A stretch of DNA of 64,000 nucleotides, taken from contig CP054838.1 of the NCBI GenBank assembly GCA_028768545.1, positions 2,648,501-2,712,500 of the forward strand. The letters run 5' to 3'. The DNA comes from Desulfobacter sp. (GTDB taxonomy: Bacteria; Desulfobacterota; Desulfobacteria; Desulfobacterales; Desulfobacteraceae). Each line of letters starts with the position of its first letter. Within the stretch, counting starts at the first letter, position 1. The notes below the pieces were generated by a model, which saw only the letters and a program-made list of their open reading frames with translations, had not been told where the DNA came from and did no database searches. Of the stretch, positions 17,163 through 27,669 are shown piece after piece. The position numbers and the translations under genes are program-made.

Positions 17163-17258
17163 TTATTTCTTTTTTCTCTGATGTCTGGTCTTGGCAAGGA
17201 GCTTTCTATGTTTATGCTTGCGCATTTTCTTTCGTCTCTTCTTAATAACGCTGCCCAA
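17163..17258 (-). CDS. 31-residue basic protein, AURKAIP1/COX24-domain (bS22-like) ribosomal protein candidate
   Basis: Too short for ordinary ORF calling. The minus strand has AAGGAGGTGA, then a TTG start (17256-17258) followed by GSVIKKRRKKMRKHKHRKLL, then AKTRHQRKKK and TAA. The sequence matches the pattern of very small, lysine/arginine-rich COX24-domain proteins that are annotated next to housekeeping genes in many bacteria and bind the ribosome. The strong Shine-Dalgarno 7 bases before TTG and a terminator right after the stop support a real gene. Confidence 0.8.
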   Translation of the reverse strand: MGSVIKKRRKKMRKHKHRKLLAKTRHQRKKK

Positions 17259-17362
17259 AAAAATCACCTCCTTTAATGTATTGATAGTTTCTTTAACATG
17301 CTAACTTGTTACTATAGCATAAATTTTTAGGGGATGTCTATTCTTTTATTCCCTGGCTGGGG

Positions 17363-17911
17363 TTGGAAATGATGGGTCCTTTTTTTAATAGATACGAGCT
17401 TGAAACGGTAGATCTGGCGGTTCTTCGTGCCGAAGAAATGGTGAACAACTATTTTAAGATTTCTCCGGCCCTGTGGCTGAAAAACAGGTATGATATCAAG
17501 ACCGGTGCCAGCCTTGCCCCCCACGAACAGGTGGAGGGGCCCTTTGCCCAGGTGGTTAAATATGAAGGCCGTAAAAAGGATGTGCCCCTGGGATCTACAA
17601 GTTTTAGTCTTTACCATGTCTGTCTCCAGGATCCTGCCATCCTGAATCTTTTGTCCCGGAATTCCAAAATTGGTCTTGCCCCGTTTTTATTGTATGTCCT
17701 GATTCATGAGTTGGTGCATGTGGTCAGGTTTTCCCGCTTTGAGCACCGGTATGAAAATGCCTCCGAAGCGGATGTGACCCTGGAAGAAGAAAAAAAAGTC
17801 CATGGTCTGACCTTTGATATTGTCTCCTGTGTCGCGGTGCAGGGGCTTGGTGAAGTCGTTGAATTTTATAAGGAATGGCACGGGTTTTCCAAGGGGGGGC
17901 GCCTATGGTAA
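17363..17911 (+). CDS. Putative zinc metalloprotease with HELVH motif
   Basis: About 182 residues; starts TTG 17363 or ATG 17369/17372 cannot be told apart. The middle reads LLYVLIHELVHVVRFSRFEHRYENASE: an HExxH zinc site with acidic/His residues after it, in a helix following a hydrophobic run. No signal peptide. I do not recognise a named family; similar short HExxH proteins occur in deltaproteobacteria. It stands alone between the COX24-type gene and fmdB-like gene. Confidence 0.65.
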   Translation: MEMMGPFFNRYELETVDLAVLRAEEMVNNYFKISPALWLKNRYDIKTGASLAPHEQVEGPFAQVVKYEGRKKDVPLGSTSFSLYHVCLQDPAILNLLSRNSKIGLAPFLLYVLIHELVHVVRFSRFEHRYENASEADVTLEEEKKVHGLTFDIVSCVAVQGLGEVVEFYKEWHGFSKGGRLW

Positions 17912-17930
17912 AAAATTTGGACAGACTGCC

Positions 17931-17958
17931 TTGACAAGGGTGAAAGACTTATTATTTT
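17931..17958 (+). promoter_or_regulatory. Promoter upstream of fmdB-like/groESL genes
   Basis: TTGACA (17931-17936), 16-base spacer, TATTTT (17953-17958). It could drive the fmdB-like gene and read into groES. I looked for a CIRCE repeat (TTAGCACTC-N9-GAGTGCTAA) before groES and found none. Confidence 0.5.
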
Positions 17959-18017
17959 ATTTTTGATTTTTCAAGCACTAACATGGCAACCAAGAACAAC
18001 GTAAGGAAATGATAGCA

Positions 18018-18287
18018 ATGCCAGTTTATGAGTACCAATGCCAGGAATGCGGACGTATTGAAGAGGCATTTCAGAGAATTTCAGCCCCCCCCCTTGAGGT
18101 GTGCCCCCACTGCAGCGGAAGGCTTAAGAAGTTAATTTCCCAGAGTTCTTTTCATCTTAAAGGAACCGGGTGGTATGTGACGGATTACGGCGGAGCAAAG
18201 TCCGGTACCCCAAAAGGGTCTGAGGCCAAGGGAAAATCCACAAGCAAGTCAGAAAAATCAACGTCTAAATCAAGTGATTCAAAATAA
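18018..18287 (+). CDS. FmdB-family zinc-ribbon protein
   Basis: The start MPVYEYQCQECGRIEEAFQR is the canonical FmdB opening; the zinc ribbon is C-x2-C (QCQECG) and C-x2-C (EVCPHCSG). The C terminus is a low-complexity Ser/Lys tail. I chose ATG 18018, three codons inside the open frame, because all relatives begin MPxYEY. Probably a small regulatory or nucleic-acid-binding protein. It precedes groES by 67 bases. Confidence 0.85.
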   Translation: MPVYEYQCQECGRIEEAFQRISAPPLEVCPHCSGRLKKLISQSSFHLKGTGWYVTDYGGAKSGTPKGSEAKGKSTSKSEKSTSKSSDSK

Positions 18288-18354
18288 AGACGTTGGTTTA
18301 ATCCACAATAAAACTTAAGAGAGCAAACATTAATACCTAAAGGAGAATTGTATC

Positions 18355-18642
18355 ATGAGTTTGAGACCATTGAGTGACAGAATTTTGGTTGAACGGGTTG
18401 AAGAAGATGAAAAAACCAAGGGCGGTATTATTATCCCGGATACAGCCAAAGAAAAGCCTGCCGAAGGAAAAGTTGTTGCAACAGGCAACGGACGTATGGG
18501 TGAAGACGGAAAGCTGCTTCCCATGGATGTAAAAGTCGGAGACCGCGTATTGTTCAGCAAATACGGCGGCACTGACGTGAAGATTGATGGTATTGATTAT
18601 CTTATCCTGCGTCAGGATGATGTTCTGGGTGTAGTGGAATAG
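18355..18642 (+). CDS. groES: Co-chaperonin GroES
   Basis: A 95-residue Gro[22 protein letters not shown] at the start, the mobile loop [16 protein letters not shown] (residues 22-37), and the end [16 protein letters not shown]. It caps the GroEL ring during protein folding. AAGGAG lies 10 bases before ATG. Immediately upstream of groEL. Confidence 0.97.
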   Translation: MSLRPLSDRILVERVEEDEKTKGGIIIPDTAKEKPAEGKVVATGNGRMGEDGKLLPMDVKVGDRVLFSKYGGTDVKIDGIDYLILRQDDVLGVVE

Positions 18643-18662
18643 TCTGAACATAACGAATTTAA

Positions 18663-20336
<1,674 letters not shown>

Positions 20337-20383
20337 GCATATTTTAAAAAATACGAGCCTCATTTTGTTCATATGAATGAGAT

Positions 20384-20419
20384 AAAAGCCCCTTTGCCTT
20401 TGGTAAAGGGGCTTTTTTT
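20384..20419 (+). terminator. groESL terminator
   Basis: AAAAGCCCCTTT / AAAGGGGCTTTT stem with a 9-base loop, followed by T7. Confidence 0.9.
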
Positions 20420-20514
20420 GTTTTGACAGGGGCCGCCTGTTCATATCCGTAGATTTATTGGATTTTATCTGATATGTTTCCCCTTGGAAAATAATAAAGA
20501 TTAAGAGAGGATCT

Positions 20515-21219
20515 ATGACCGCGGAATCTGTCGGCCTGCTTCACATGCTCAACGATGCAGGGCCAATTGTAAAATTTGTCATGCTTTTGCTGCTGTTTTT
20601 TTCAATTATTTCTTGGGCCATTATGTTTATAAAATTTCGCTATATCCGGACGGCCTATAAAGAATCTGCAGATTTTACAGAAGTGTTCTGGCAGTGTAGG
20701 ACCCTGGCAGATGCCTTTACCAAGGCCAAAGCGCTTAGGGCAAGCCCTGTGGCCCGCATCTTTATCACCGTCTATATGGAGGTGGCAAGAGGGGATGCTA
20801 AAGAAGGTCAGGGCTTTAAACGAACCGAGACCTCTTATCTTCAGTCCATGGGGTCTGTGAAAAGGACATTGCGCCGGTCTATCAATGTGGAAATCAGGCG
20901 GCTGACCCAATTGGTCCCCTTTTTGGCCACAGCAGGCAATACCGCCCCTTTTATCGGGCTTTTCGGGACGGTATGGGGGATTATGGATACCTTTCAGGGG
21001 ATCGGGCTTTCCGGTTCGGCCAGCCTTGCCGTTGTGGCGCCTGGTATATCAGAAGCATTGGTGGCAACGGCCGCAGGCCTTGCCGTGGCCATACCTGCGG
21101 TGATTGCCTATAATTATTTTACAGACCGGATTCGTGTTCTGGATTCGGAACTGGAGAGTTTTTCCTCGGATTTATTGAATATCATTGAGCGTGATATTCA
21201 GAAAAAAATGGAGGCATAA
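20515..21219 (+). CDS. tolQ: TolQ, proton-channel subunit of Tol-Pal
   Basis: A 234-residue MotA/TolQ/ExbB protein with three membrane segments: VKFVMLLLLFFSIISWAIMF near the start, and AGNTAPFIGLFGTVWGIMDT and LVATAAGLAVAIPAVIAYNY later. With TolR it uses proton motive force to energise TolA during outer-membrane constriction. Its stop overlaps tolR by one base. First gene of a six-gene tol-pal set followed by ruvCAB. Confidence 0.92.
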   Translation: MTAESVGLLHMLNDAGPIVKFVMLLLLFFSIISWAIMFIKFRYIRTAYKESADFTEVFWQCRTLADAFTKAKALRASPVARIFITVYMEVARGDAKEGQGFKRTETSYLQSMGSVKRTLRRSINVEIRRLTQLVPFLATAGNTAPFIGLFGTVWGIMDTFQGIGLSGSASLAVVAPGISEALVATAAGLAVAIPAVIAYNYFTDRIRVLDSELESFSSDLLNIIERDIQKKMEA

Positions 21220-21635
21220 TGCAGCTGGGTTCCGGTAATAATCAATTTATGTCTGAAATCAATGTCACCCCGTTTGTGGATGTGATGCTGGTTTTATTAA
21301 TCATTTTTATGGTCACGGCCCCCATGATGGTTCAGGGTGTGGACGTGGATCTGCCTGCGGCAACTTCGGAGGCGCTTCCGTCCAATGAAGAGAATCTCAT
21401 TGTATCCATTGATAATGATTTAAAGGTTTATATTAATGACCTTGAAGTCAGTGTGGCATTTTTGTCAGAAAAACTGGATGCGGTCTTGGAAAATCTGGAT
21501 AAAAAAAATGTCTATCTCAAGGCGGACAAAAAAGTGCCCTACGGGGTGGTGGTCAATGTGATGTCCCAGATAAAGAAAGCGGGGATAGAAAGCTTGGGCA
21601 TGATCACCCTTCCCGAAGAACAGGCCTCCATCTGA
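21219..21635 (+). CDS. tolR: TolR, ExbD-family subunit
   Basis: A 138-residue protein with the key segment EINVTPFVDVMLVLLIIFMV (membrane Asp at about residue 20, the proton-binding residue) and a periplasmic C-terminal domain (DKKVPYGVVVNVMSQIKKAG). Overlaps tolQ by one base. Confidence 0.92.
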   Translation: MQLGSGNNQFMSEINVTPFVDVMLVLLIIFMVTAPMMVQGVDVDLPAATSEALPSNEENLIVSIDNDLKVYINDLEVSVAFLSEKLDAVLENLDKKNVYLKADKKVPYGVVVNVMSQIKKAGIESLGMITLPEEQASI

Positions 21636-21645
21636 TCGATTGATT

Positions 21646-22575
21646 ATGGGTATCCGGACTCAGATCCAAAATAGGAACCGTTTCGTAAATCCGTTTCCCG
21701 GACATGGGAGAAAAGGGTTTGCCTGGGTCTGCATCGTTTCCATGCTCGTGCATCTGGCCTTTTTTGCCGGTATATTCTGTTTCCATGATTTTGAATTTTC
21801 AGCGCCCAAACCCCAGGTGGTCAGGATTGATCTGGTCTCCTTTGTCCCGGGTCCTGTTGGCGGGGCAGCCCCGCTGGAACCTGCGCCTGTTGATCGCGCC
21901 AAACCTGAGACAGAGGCTGTGAATTTGAACACAGCCCCCCTGGCCAAAACGCCTGAAGCGCCTCTTGTTGTGCCCGTGCTCAAGCCCGAGATCAGCCTGA
22001 AATCCAAGCCCAAAAATATCAAAGATCTTATGGCAAAAAGAAAGGCCAGGCAAAAGCCCTTGGAAAAGGAAAAAACCCAAAAGCTTAAGCCAAAGCCTAA
22101 GAAAATCCCTGAAAAGGATCTTAAAAAGGCAAGGGAGGCCCTTGCCAAAAAGGTGGAAGATCAAAATCAGGAAAAGATCAACCAGGCCCTTAAAAGGATG
22201 CAGGCTGCCATTGATACCCAGGGCCAGCAGCCCACAGGGGGGAAAACCGGAAATGGCCAGGGCACCGGCATGGGAAATCAGGGAAGCAATCCCCTTGTCC
22301 TTTACCAGATGGTGCTCAAATCTGCCATTGAACAAAATTGGATATTCAACGATACCATGGCCGGGATCAATCAAAATCTTGAGGTAAGATTGTTCATAAA
22401 GATTTTAAAAAGCGGAGAGATCAGAGATATTTCCTATGAAACTCGGTCGGGAAATCTCTATCTGGACGAATCTGCAAAAAAAGCGGTCCGAAAGGCCAGT
22501 CCGCTGCCGGAACTTCCCAAGGGGATGCCCTCCTATGAATTAGTGCTTGGGTTTACTCCCAGGGGGCTGAACTAA
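21646..22575 (+). CDS. tolA: TolA/TonB-like energy-transducing protein
   Basis: One membrane anchor (FAWVCIVSMLVHLAFFAGIF), a long Lys/Pro/Ala-rich coiled region (KPKNIKDLMAKRKARQKP and onward), then a TonB/TolA C-terminal domain (QNLEVRLFIKILKSGEIRDI, SAKKAVRKASPLPELPKGMP). The product spans the periplasm and links TolQR to TolB-Pal. I use ATG 21646 rather than the upstream TTG. The symbol follows position in the tol operon. Confidence 0.82.
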   Translation: MGIRTQIQNRNRFVNPFPGHGRKGFAWVCIVSMLVHLAFFAGIFCFHDFEFSAPKPQVVRIDLVSFVPGPVGGAAPLEPAPVDRAKPETEAVNLNTAPLAKTPEAPLVVPVLKPEISLKSKPKNIKDLMAKRKARQKPLEKEKTQKLKPKPKKIPEKDLKKAREALAKKVEDQNQEKINQALKRMQAAIDTQGQQPTGGKTGNGQGTGMGNQGSNPLVLYQMVLKSAIEQNWIFNDTMAGINQNLEVRLFIKILKSGEIRDISYETRSGNLYLDESAKKAVRKASPLPELPKGMPSYELVLGFTPRGLN

Positions 22576-22612
22576 ACTTATAGTGGTTTACAAGGAGTCA
22601 AAAAGGATTCAT

Positions 22613-23956
22613 ATGCAAGCGTTTAAGTGGAAAGCCAACCTTTTGTGCTGGATACTGGTCTGCGTGTTCTTTTCTTCTGCACAGGGCAAAGAGTACGACT
22701 ATATCAATATTTCCAGTCCGTTTTTAAAAAAGACCCCTGTGGCCGTTACCCGGTTCAAAGCTTTTTCAGGACATGAGGCAGAGGTGAAAGGCGGGCTTCG
22801 GGCCGAGCAGATTTTAACGGACGGGCTTGATTTTACAGGCTACTTAAAGGTGATAGATCCCAATGCATTTTTATCTGATCCGGCCGAGACCGGAATTCAG
22901 CTGGGGCAGATCAACTTTAAGGACTGGACCGGCATTGGTGCTGAACTGTTGGTCACCGGAGGCATAGAAGAGGTTGACGGCCGTATTAAATTAAAGCTTC
23001 GGCTTTTTGATACCTTTAATACCCGGCTTTTGGTCGGTAAGATTTACTCAGGCCGGTTTGATCAGATCAGGGAAATGATTCACATGTTTTGTTCGGAAAT
23101 CGCCTTTAAGCTGACCGGCAATTACGGGGTGTTTGGCAGCAAGATTTCCTTTGTTTCCACAGTGAACGGGAAAAAAGAAATTTTTATCTGTGATTTTGAC
23201 GGGTATAATCCCAAACAGATCACCCATCATAAGAGTATTTCCCTTTCCCCGGCATTGTCCCATGACGGGAAATGGCTGGCCTATGTCTCTTATGCCAAGG
23301 GCAAACCTGATATTTTTATAAAACAGCTTGAGGAGAACAGAGGCGCCATCATCAATTATGATGGCATAAACATATCTCCAGACTGGATGCCCGGACAGCT
23401 AAAACTTGCGGCAACCCTTAGTTTTTCAGGCAGTCAGGAAATATATTTGTTGACCAAAAAGGGAGAAATTATTAAAAGGATTACCAAGAGCTGGGGGGTA
23501 AATGTCTCACCGAGATTTTCTCCGGACGGGAAAAAAATTGCTTTTACTTCCAGTCGGGGGGGAAATCCTCAGATTTATATCCAGGATCTTGAGTCAGGAG
23601 AGGTTAAGCGGGTGACGTATACGGGACGGTATAACACTTCACCTGCATGGTCTCCGGACGGCAGGAAGATTGCCTATGTGGGGATAGATAAAAATAAGAT
23701 TAATATATTTGTGATCTCAGCAGAACCGGGTTCCGGTCTTCCGGTTCAGCTGACAATGGACCAGGGAAGCAATGAAGATCCAACCTGGTCTCCGGACGGC
23801 AGCCTGATCGGATTTAAGTCGGACCGTGAAGATAGAACAAGGTCCAGGCTTTATGTGATGACGGCTGCGGGTACAGACCAGAGACGTCTGCTGACCCTTA
23901 AAGGAAAGCAGAGCCAACCCCATTGGTCCGGATCAATGGGATTTGAAGACAGGTAA
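22613..23956 (+). CDS. tolB: TolB, periplasmic beta-propeller protein
   Basis: A signal peptide (ANLLCWILVCVFFSSAQG), an N-terminal TolB domain (PVAVTRFKAFSGHEAEVKGG) and WD40-like PD40 repeats (NVSPRFSPDGKKIAFTSSRG; NTSPAWSPDGRKIAYVGIDK; EDPTWSPDGSLIGFKSDRED). It binds Pal. ATG 22613 has AAGGA 7 bases upstream, so the longer open frame from GTG 22583 is not used. Confidence 0.92.
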   Translation: MQAFKWKANLLCWILVCVFFSSAQGKEYDYINISSPFLKKTPVAVTRFKAFSGHEAEVKGGLRAEQILTDGLDFTGYLKVIDPNAFLSDPAETGIQLGQINFKDWTGIGAELLVTGGIEEVDGRIKLKLRLFDTFNTRLLVGKIYSGRFDQIREMIHMFCSEIAFKLTGNYGVFGSKISFVSTVNGKKEIFICDFDGYNPKQITHHKSISLSPALSHDGKWLAYVSYAKGKPDIFIKQLEENRGAIINYDGINISPDWMPGQLKLAATLSFSGSQEIYLLTKKGEIIKRITKSWGVNVSPRFSPDGKKIAFTSSRGGNPQIYIQDLESGEVKRVTYTGRYNTSPAWSPDGRKIAYVGIDKNKINIFVISAEPGSGLPVQLTMDQGSNEDPTWSPDGSLIGFKSDREDRTRSRLYVMTAAGTDQRRLLTLKGKQSQPHWSGSMGFEDR

Positions 23957-23988
23957 TAATTGTTAATTAACATAACCAAGGAGGTGTA

Positions 23989-24552
23989 ATGAAAAGAAAT
24001 TTGTGGATGAATCTGATGATGGCAGTGCTGGTGGCAGGCCTTTTTATGACAGTTTCCTGTTCCCAGAAAACAATGGTAAAAGATCCCACAACCGTTGAAG
24101 ATCAGGCCAAGGCAGATGCTGAAAAAGCAGCAAGGCTTGAGGCAGAACGCATTAAAGCTCAAGAACTCCAAGATAAAATGGCCAGGGAACAGGCTGCCAA
24201 GATTGCCGCAGCCAAGAGCCGTTTTGTGAATCAGAATATTCATTTTGACTACGACAGTGCAGAACTGAGCACAATGGCCAAGATGCTGCTCAAGGAAAAA
24301 GCAGAATGGCTGACAGCCAATCCTGCCGTTACCGTTGTTGTTCAAGGGCATTGTGATGAGCGGGGCACAACCGTATACAATTTGGCTTTGGGCGAACGGC
24401 GTGCGCTGGCAGCCAAGTCTTACCTTGAAAATTTAGGTGTTTCAGAAGGCCGTCTGGATATGATCAGCTATGGCGAGGAACAGCCCCTTGATCCTGCACA
24501 GACAGAAGCGGCCTATCGTAAAAACAGACGGGCGCAATTTGTAATCAAATAA
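23989..24552 (+). CDS. pal: Pal, peptidoglycan-associated lipoprotein
   Basis: A lipoprotein signal ending at the lipobox TVSC, a helical Ala/Lys/Glu linker, then an OmpA-like domain (NQNIHFDYDSAELSTMAKML; VQGHCDERGTTVYNLALGER; RLDMISYGEEQP), which binds meso-diaminopimelate in peptidoglycan. GGAGG lies 6 bases before ATG. It anchors the outer membrane to the wall with TolB. Confidence 0.94.
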   Translation: MKRNLWMNLMMAVLVAGLFMTVSCSQKTMVKDPTTVEDQAKADAEKAARLEAERIKAQELQDKMAREQAAKIAAAKSRFVNQNIHFDYDSAELSTMAKMLLKEKAEWLTANPAVTVVVQGHCDERGTTVYNLALGERRALAAKSYLENLGVSEGRLDMISYGEEQPLDPAQTEAAYRKNRRAQFVIK

Positions 24553-24642
24553 TTATTGCAGGTATAATTCTAACCTTTCGGGCAGACCGGCATATCCTAT
24601 GGCAGGTTCTGCCCGAAAATTTAACTTTTCTTGGGATTTGAG

Positions 24643-25494
24643 ATGAAAAAATCTTTCCTTTTTTATTATTGTCTTTTTGGTTTGGCTGTATTGGTATCAG
24701 GCTGTGTGGCACCGGATCAATACCAGATACTGGAAAACAGGATTGCTGCCATAGAAAGGGCGAACAATCGTCAGGCATCTTTGCAAAAGGGGAAAACCGT
24801 TGATCTTGAAAAGTTAGCGGCAAATTTGGACCAGTCGTCTAAAAGCACAAGGGAAAATTATGCTGAAGTCAAATATGATGTTCAGCAGCTCAAAGAGCAG
24901 TTTTACCGGGTGCAAGGACAGATTGAAGAGCTCCAGCATCATTTTGGGACCAACGATCAAACCCGGCAGGAAAGTCTTGAAAAAAGGCTGGAACGCCTGG
25001 ATAATGCCATTTCAAGAAATTTTGAAAAAGTCATTGCCCTGGAAAAATATATGGGGTTCGAACCATCTGACACCCTTAAGACCGAGGATCAGCAAAAAAA
25101 GTTGAGTCTTGTGCCTGGAGATTCAGAACAGGGCCTGTATGATTTTGCCAAAAAAAAGTTTGATCAGGGGGAGAGAGAAGAGTCCAGGATCCAGTTTGAA
25201 AATTTTATCAACAAGTATCCTGATTCTCAAAAAGCGGATAATGCAAGGTTTTGGATTGCCGATTCATACTATGCTGAAAAATGGTATGAAAAAGCAATTC
25301 TGGAATATCAGAAGGTGCTGGAAATCTACCCTGATTCCAATAAAACAGCTGCGGCCAGGTTAAAGCAGGGATATGCCTTTGCCGCTCTGGGGGAAGCTGC
25401 CAATGCCCGACTGATTTTAAAAGAGTTGATCAAACGCCACCCCAAGTCCAAAGAAGCCCAGTATGCCCGTGAAAAACTTAAGGGGCTGAATTGA
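24643..25494 (+). CDS. cpoB: CpoB/YbgF, Tol-associated TPR lipoprotein
   Basis: A lipoprotein signal (lipobox VSGC after FGLAVLV), an N-terminal coiled coil, and a C-terminal domain of about three TPR repeats (YDFAKKKFDQGEREESRIQF, FWIADSYYAEKWYEKAILEY, RLKQGYAFAALGEAANARLI). This architecture and its place after pal fit CpoB, which coordinates PBP1B with Tol. E. coli CpoB is not a lipoprotein, so anchoring differs here. ATG 24643 is preferred to the TTG 12 bases upstream. Confidence 0.87.
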   Translation: MKKSFLFYYCLFGLAVLVSGCVAPDQYQILENRIAAIERANNRQASLQKGKTVDLEKLAANLDQSSKSTRENYAEVKYDVQQLKEQFYRVQGQIEELQHHFGTNDQTRQESLEKRLERLDNAISRNFEKVIALEKYMGFEPSDTLKTEDQQKKLSLVPGDSEQGLYDFAKKKFDQGEREESRIQFENFINKYPDSQKADNARFWIADSYYAEKWYEKAILEYQKVLEIYPDSNKTAAARLKQGYAFAALGEAANARLILKELIKRHPKSKEAQYAREKLKGLN

Positions 25495-25506
25495 GTTTGT
25501 TTTCCA

Positions 25507-25986
25507 ATGATGAAAATTGTTGGTATTGATCCCGGACTTGCGGGTACGGGTATCGGGGTTATTCAGGGGACCAGCCGTGAAATCACCGGGTATTCCTTTG
25601 GCAGTATATCCACCGATGCCAAAGATTCTGCGCCTGCCAGGCTTCACCACATTTACTCAAAAGTTAAAGATTTTTTAGCAGACCAAAGACCCGACCTGGT
25701 GGTGGTTGAGGATATCTACTCCCTTGAAAAATACCCCGGATCAGGTATTATGTTGGGAAAAGTGTCAGGGGTTTTGCTCCTTGCTGCCTTTAAGGCGGGT
25801 GCCCGGATCCAGGAAGTCTCGGTCAGGGAGGTTAAGAAAATTGTTTCCGGTAACGGAAGTGCAGATAAATACCAGGTGGAGCGGTCTGTGCGTCACCTGT
25901 TGAACCATGACGGGCCCATACGGCCCTTTCATGCATCAGATGCCCTGGGCCTGGCATTAACCGGCATGTATAGGTATGGAAAATAA
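25507..25986 (+). CDS. ruvC: RuvC Holliday-junction resolvase
   Basis: A 159-residue RNase H-fold nuclease with IVGIDPGLAGTGIG (first Asp near residue 8), DLVVVEDIYS (Glu near 68) and HASDALGLAL (last Asp pair). It resolves recombination junctions held by RuvAB. Followed by ruvA after 2 bases, giving a ruvC-ruvA-ruvB operon. Confidence 0.95.
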   Translation: MMKIVGIDPGLAGTGIGVIQGTSREITGYSFGSISTDAKDSAPARLHHIYSKVKDFLADQRPDLVVVEDIYSLEKYPGSGIMLGKVSGVLLLAAFKAGARIQEVSVREVKKIVSGNGSADKYQVERSVRHLLNHDGPIRPFHASDALGLALTGMYRYGK

Positions 25987-25988
25987 TT

Positions 25989-26615
25989 ATGATCGGATAT
26001 CTTGAAGGGCGTATACTTCGCCGGGAATCAGAGAGCATTCTTCTGTTGGCCGGTCATATCGGTTATGAGGTCCTGCTGGACCCCATAACTCTGGTAAGGG
26101 CGGTTTCCCTTGAATCAGAGCAGGATACGCTGGGATTGTATATTTATTACCATGTGACGGAAAGACAGCCCAAGCCTGTGCTGATTGGTTTTCTGGCTCC
26201 GGAAGACAAGGAGTTTTTCCAATTGTTTATCACGGTGGCGGCCATAGGCCCCATGAAGGCGGTCAAGGCATTGACAAAACCTGTGGGGGTGGTGGCAAGG
26301 GCCATTGAAGACAAGGATACGGCGTTTTTATCCCAATTGTCCGGAATCGGTAAGCGGACGGCTGATAAAATTATCGCCACCCTCCATGGAAAGGTGGCCC
26401 ACTTTGCAGAGACTTCAGCTGCCAAGCCAGATGAAACAGCCGCTGAAATTCCTCGGGAAAAAGAGGATATTTCACAGCAGGTGGGCGATGTTTTGGTGGA
26501 ACAATTGGGGCATTCCACCGCTTCTGCCCGGCGGATGATCAAAGAGGCATTGGAGCGCAACCCCGCCATTAAGACCCCTGAGGATTTATTTGATGAAATT
26601 TATCAGGAGAATTAG
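25989..26615 (+). CDS. ruvA: RuvA Holliday-junction DNA-binding subunit
   Basis: A 208-residue protein: [20 protein letters not shown] at the start, the helix-hairpin-helix [20 protein letters not shown], and the C-terminal domain ([20 protein letters not shown]) that contacts RuvB. Confidence 0.95.
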   Translation: MIGYLEGRILRRESESILLLAGHIGYEVLLDPITLVRAVSLESEQDTLGLYIYYHVTERQPKPVLIGFLAPEDKEFFQLFITVAAIGPMKAVKALTKPVGVVARAIEDKDTAFLSQLSGIGKRTADKIIATLHGKVAHFAETSAAKPDETAAEIPREKEDISQQVGDVLVEQLGHSTASARRMIKEALERNPAIKTPEDLFDEIYQEN

Positions 26616-26623
26616 CTAATATT

Positions 26624-27664
26624 ATGGGCTCGGATATACTTTCCTTTTCCTCTGATAAAAAAGGGGTGGTTTCAGAAAAACCTAAATCTGAAGATTATTC
26701 TCCTGAGATTGTCTCTTTGCGGCCTCGCATGTTCCAGGATTATGTGGGTCAGAAGGCTGCTGTTGAAAGCCTTAAAATTGCCATTCAGGCGGCAAAGATC
26801 AGGCAAGAACCCCTGGATCATATCCTTTTGCACGGTCCGCCAGGGCTTGGGAAAACAACGGTCTCCCATATTATTGCCAACGAGATGGAAAAAGAGCTTA
26901 CCGTAACGTCAGGCCCCACCCTTGAAAAGGGCGGGGACCTTGTGGGGATACTCACCCATCTAAAGGAGGGGGATATCCTTTTTGTGGATGAAATCCACAG
27001 GATACCCAAGGTGGTTGAGGAGTTTTTATATCCGGCCATGGAGGATTTTGCCGTTGATTTCGTATTTGACAAAGGCATTCATGCCCGAAGTCATCGATAT
27101 AGGTTAAAGCAATTCGTGCTTATCGGCGCAACCACCCGGGTGGGATTGCTCTCGGCACCTCTCAGGGACCGGTTTGGCATATTTCGCACCCTTGATTTTT
27201 ATTCAAATGAAGAACTCATGGTGATCATCAAGCGGTCTGCCCGCATATTAAATACCCATATTCTGGATGAAGGTGCCATGGAGCTTGCCAAAAGATCCAG
27301 AGGCACTCCCCGGGTGGCCAACAGGCTGCTCAAACGGGTCCGGGATTATTCCCAGGTAAAGTATCAGGGCCGGGTCACCCTTCGGGGGGTTAAAGAGGCC
27401 CTGGATCTTGAAGGGATTGATGCGCTCGGGCTGACCCGCCTTGACAGAAGTTATTTAAAAACCATAGTCCAGTTTTATGGGGGCGGGCCTGTCGGCATTG
27501 AAGCCATTGCCGCAACCCTTCAGGAAGAGACCGACACCCTGGTGGATGTGGTGGAACCCTATTTGTTGAAAATCGGCCTGGTGTTAAGAACCTCCAGCGG
27601 CAGAAAAGCATCTGAAAAGGCATATCAGCATTTGAAACTTGATTGTAAAAAGGTAGACGAGTAA
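26624..27664 (+). CDS. ruvB: RuvB Holliday-junction branch-migration helicase
   Basis: A 346-residue AAA+ motor: [20 protein letters not shown], Walker [21 protein letters not shown], Walker [21 protein letters not shown], sensor [17 protein letters not shown] and a winged-helix C terminus. The downstream cell-shape gene begins 5 bases after its stop, so that module may be cotranscribed with ruv. Confidence 0.96.
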   Translation: MGSDILSFSSDKKGVVSEKPKSEDYSPEIVSLRPRMFQDYVGQKAAVESLKIAIQAAKIRQEPLDHILLHGPPGLGKTTVSHIIANEMEKELTVTSGPTLEKGGDLVGILTHLKEGDILFVDEIHRIPKVVEEFLYPAMEDFAVDFVFDKGIHARSHRYRLKQFVLIGATTRVGLLSAPLRDRFGIFRTLDFYSNEELMVIIKRSARILNTHILDEGAMELAKRSRGTPRVANRLLKRVRDYSQVKYQGRVTLRGVKEALDLEGIDALGLTRLDRSYLKTIVQFYGGGPVGIEAIAATLQEETDTLVDVVEPYLLKIGLVLRTSSGRKASEKAYQHLKLDCKKVDE

Positions 27665-27669
27665 GACAG

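Noticed and set aside
18290..18354. CIRCE/HrcA operator before groES
   Set aside because: No copy or near copy of the TTAGCACTC inverted repeat was found.
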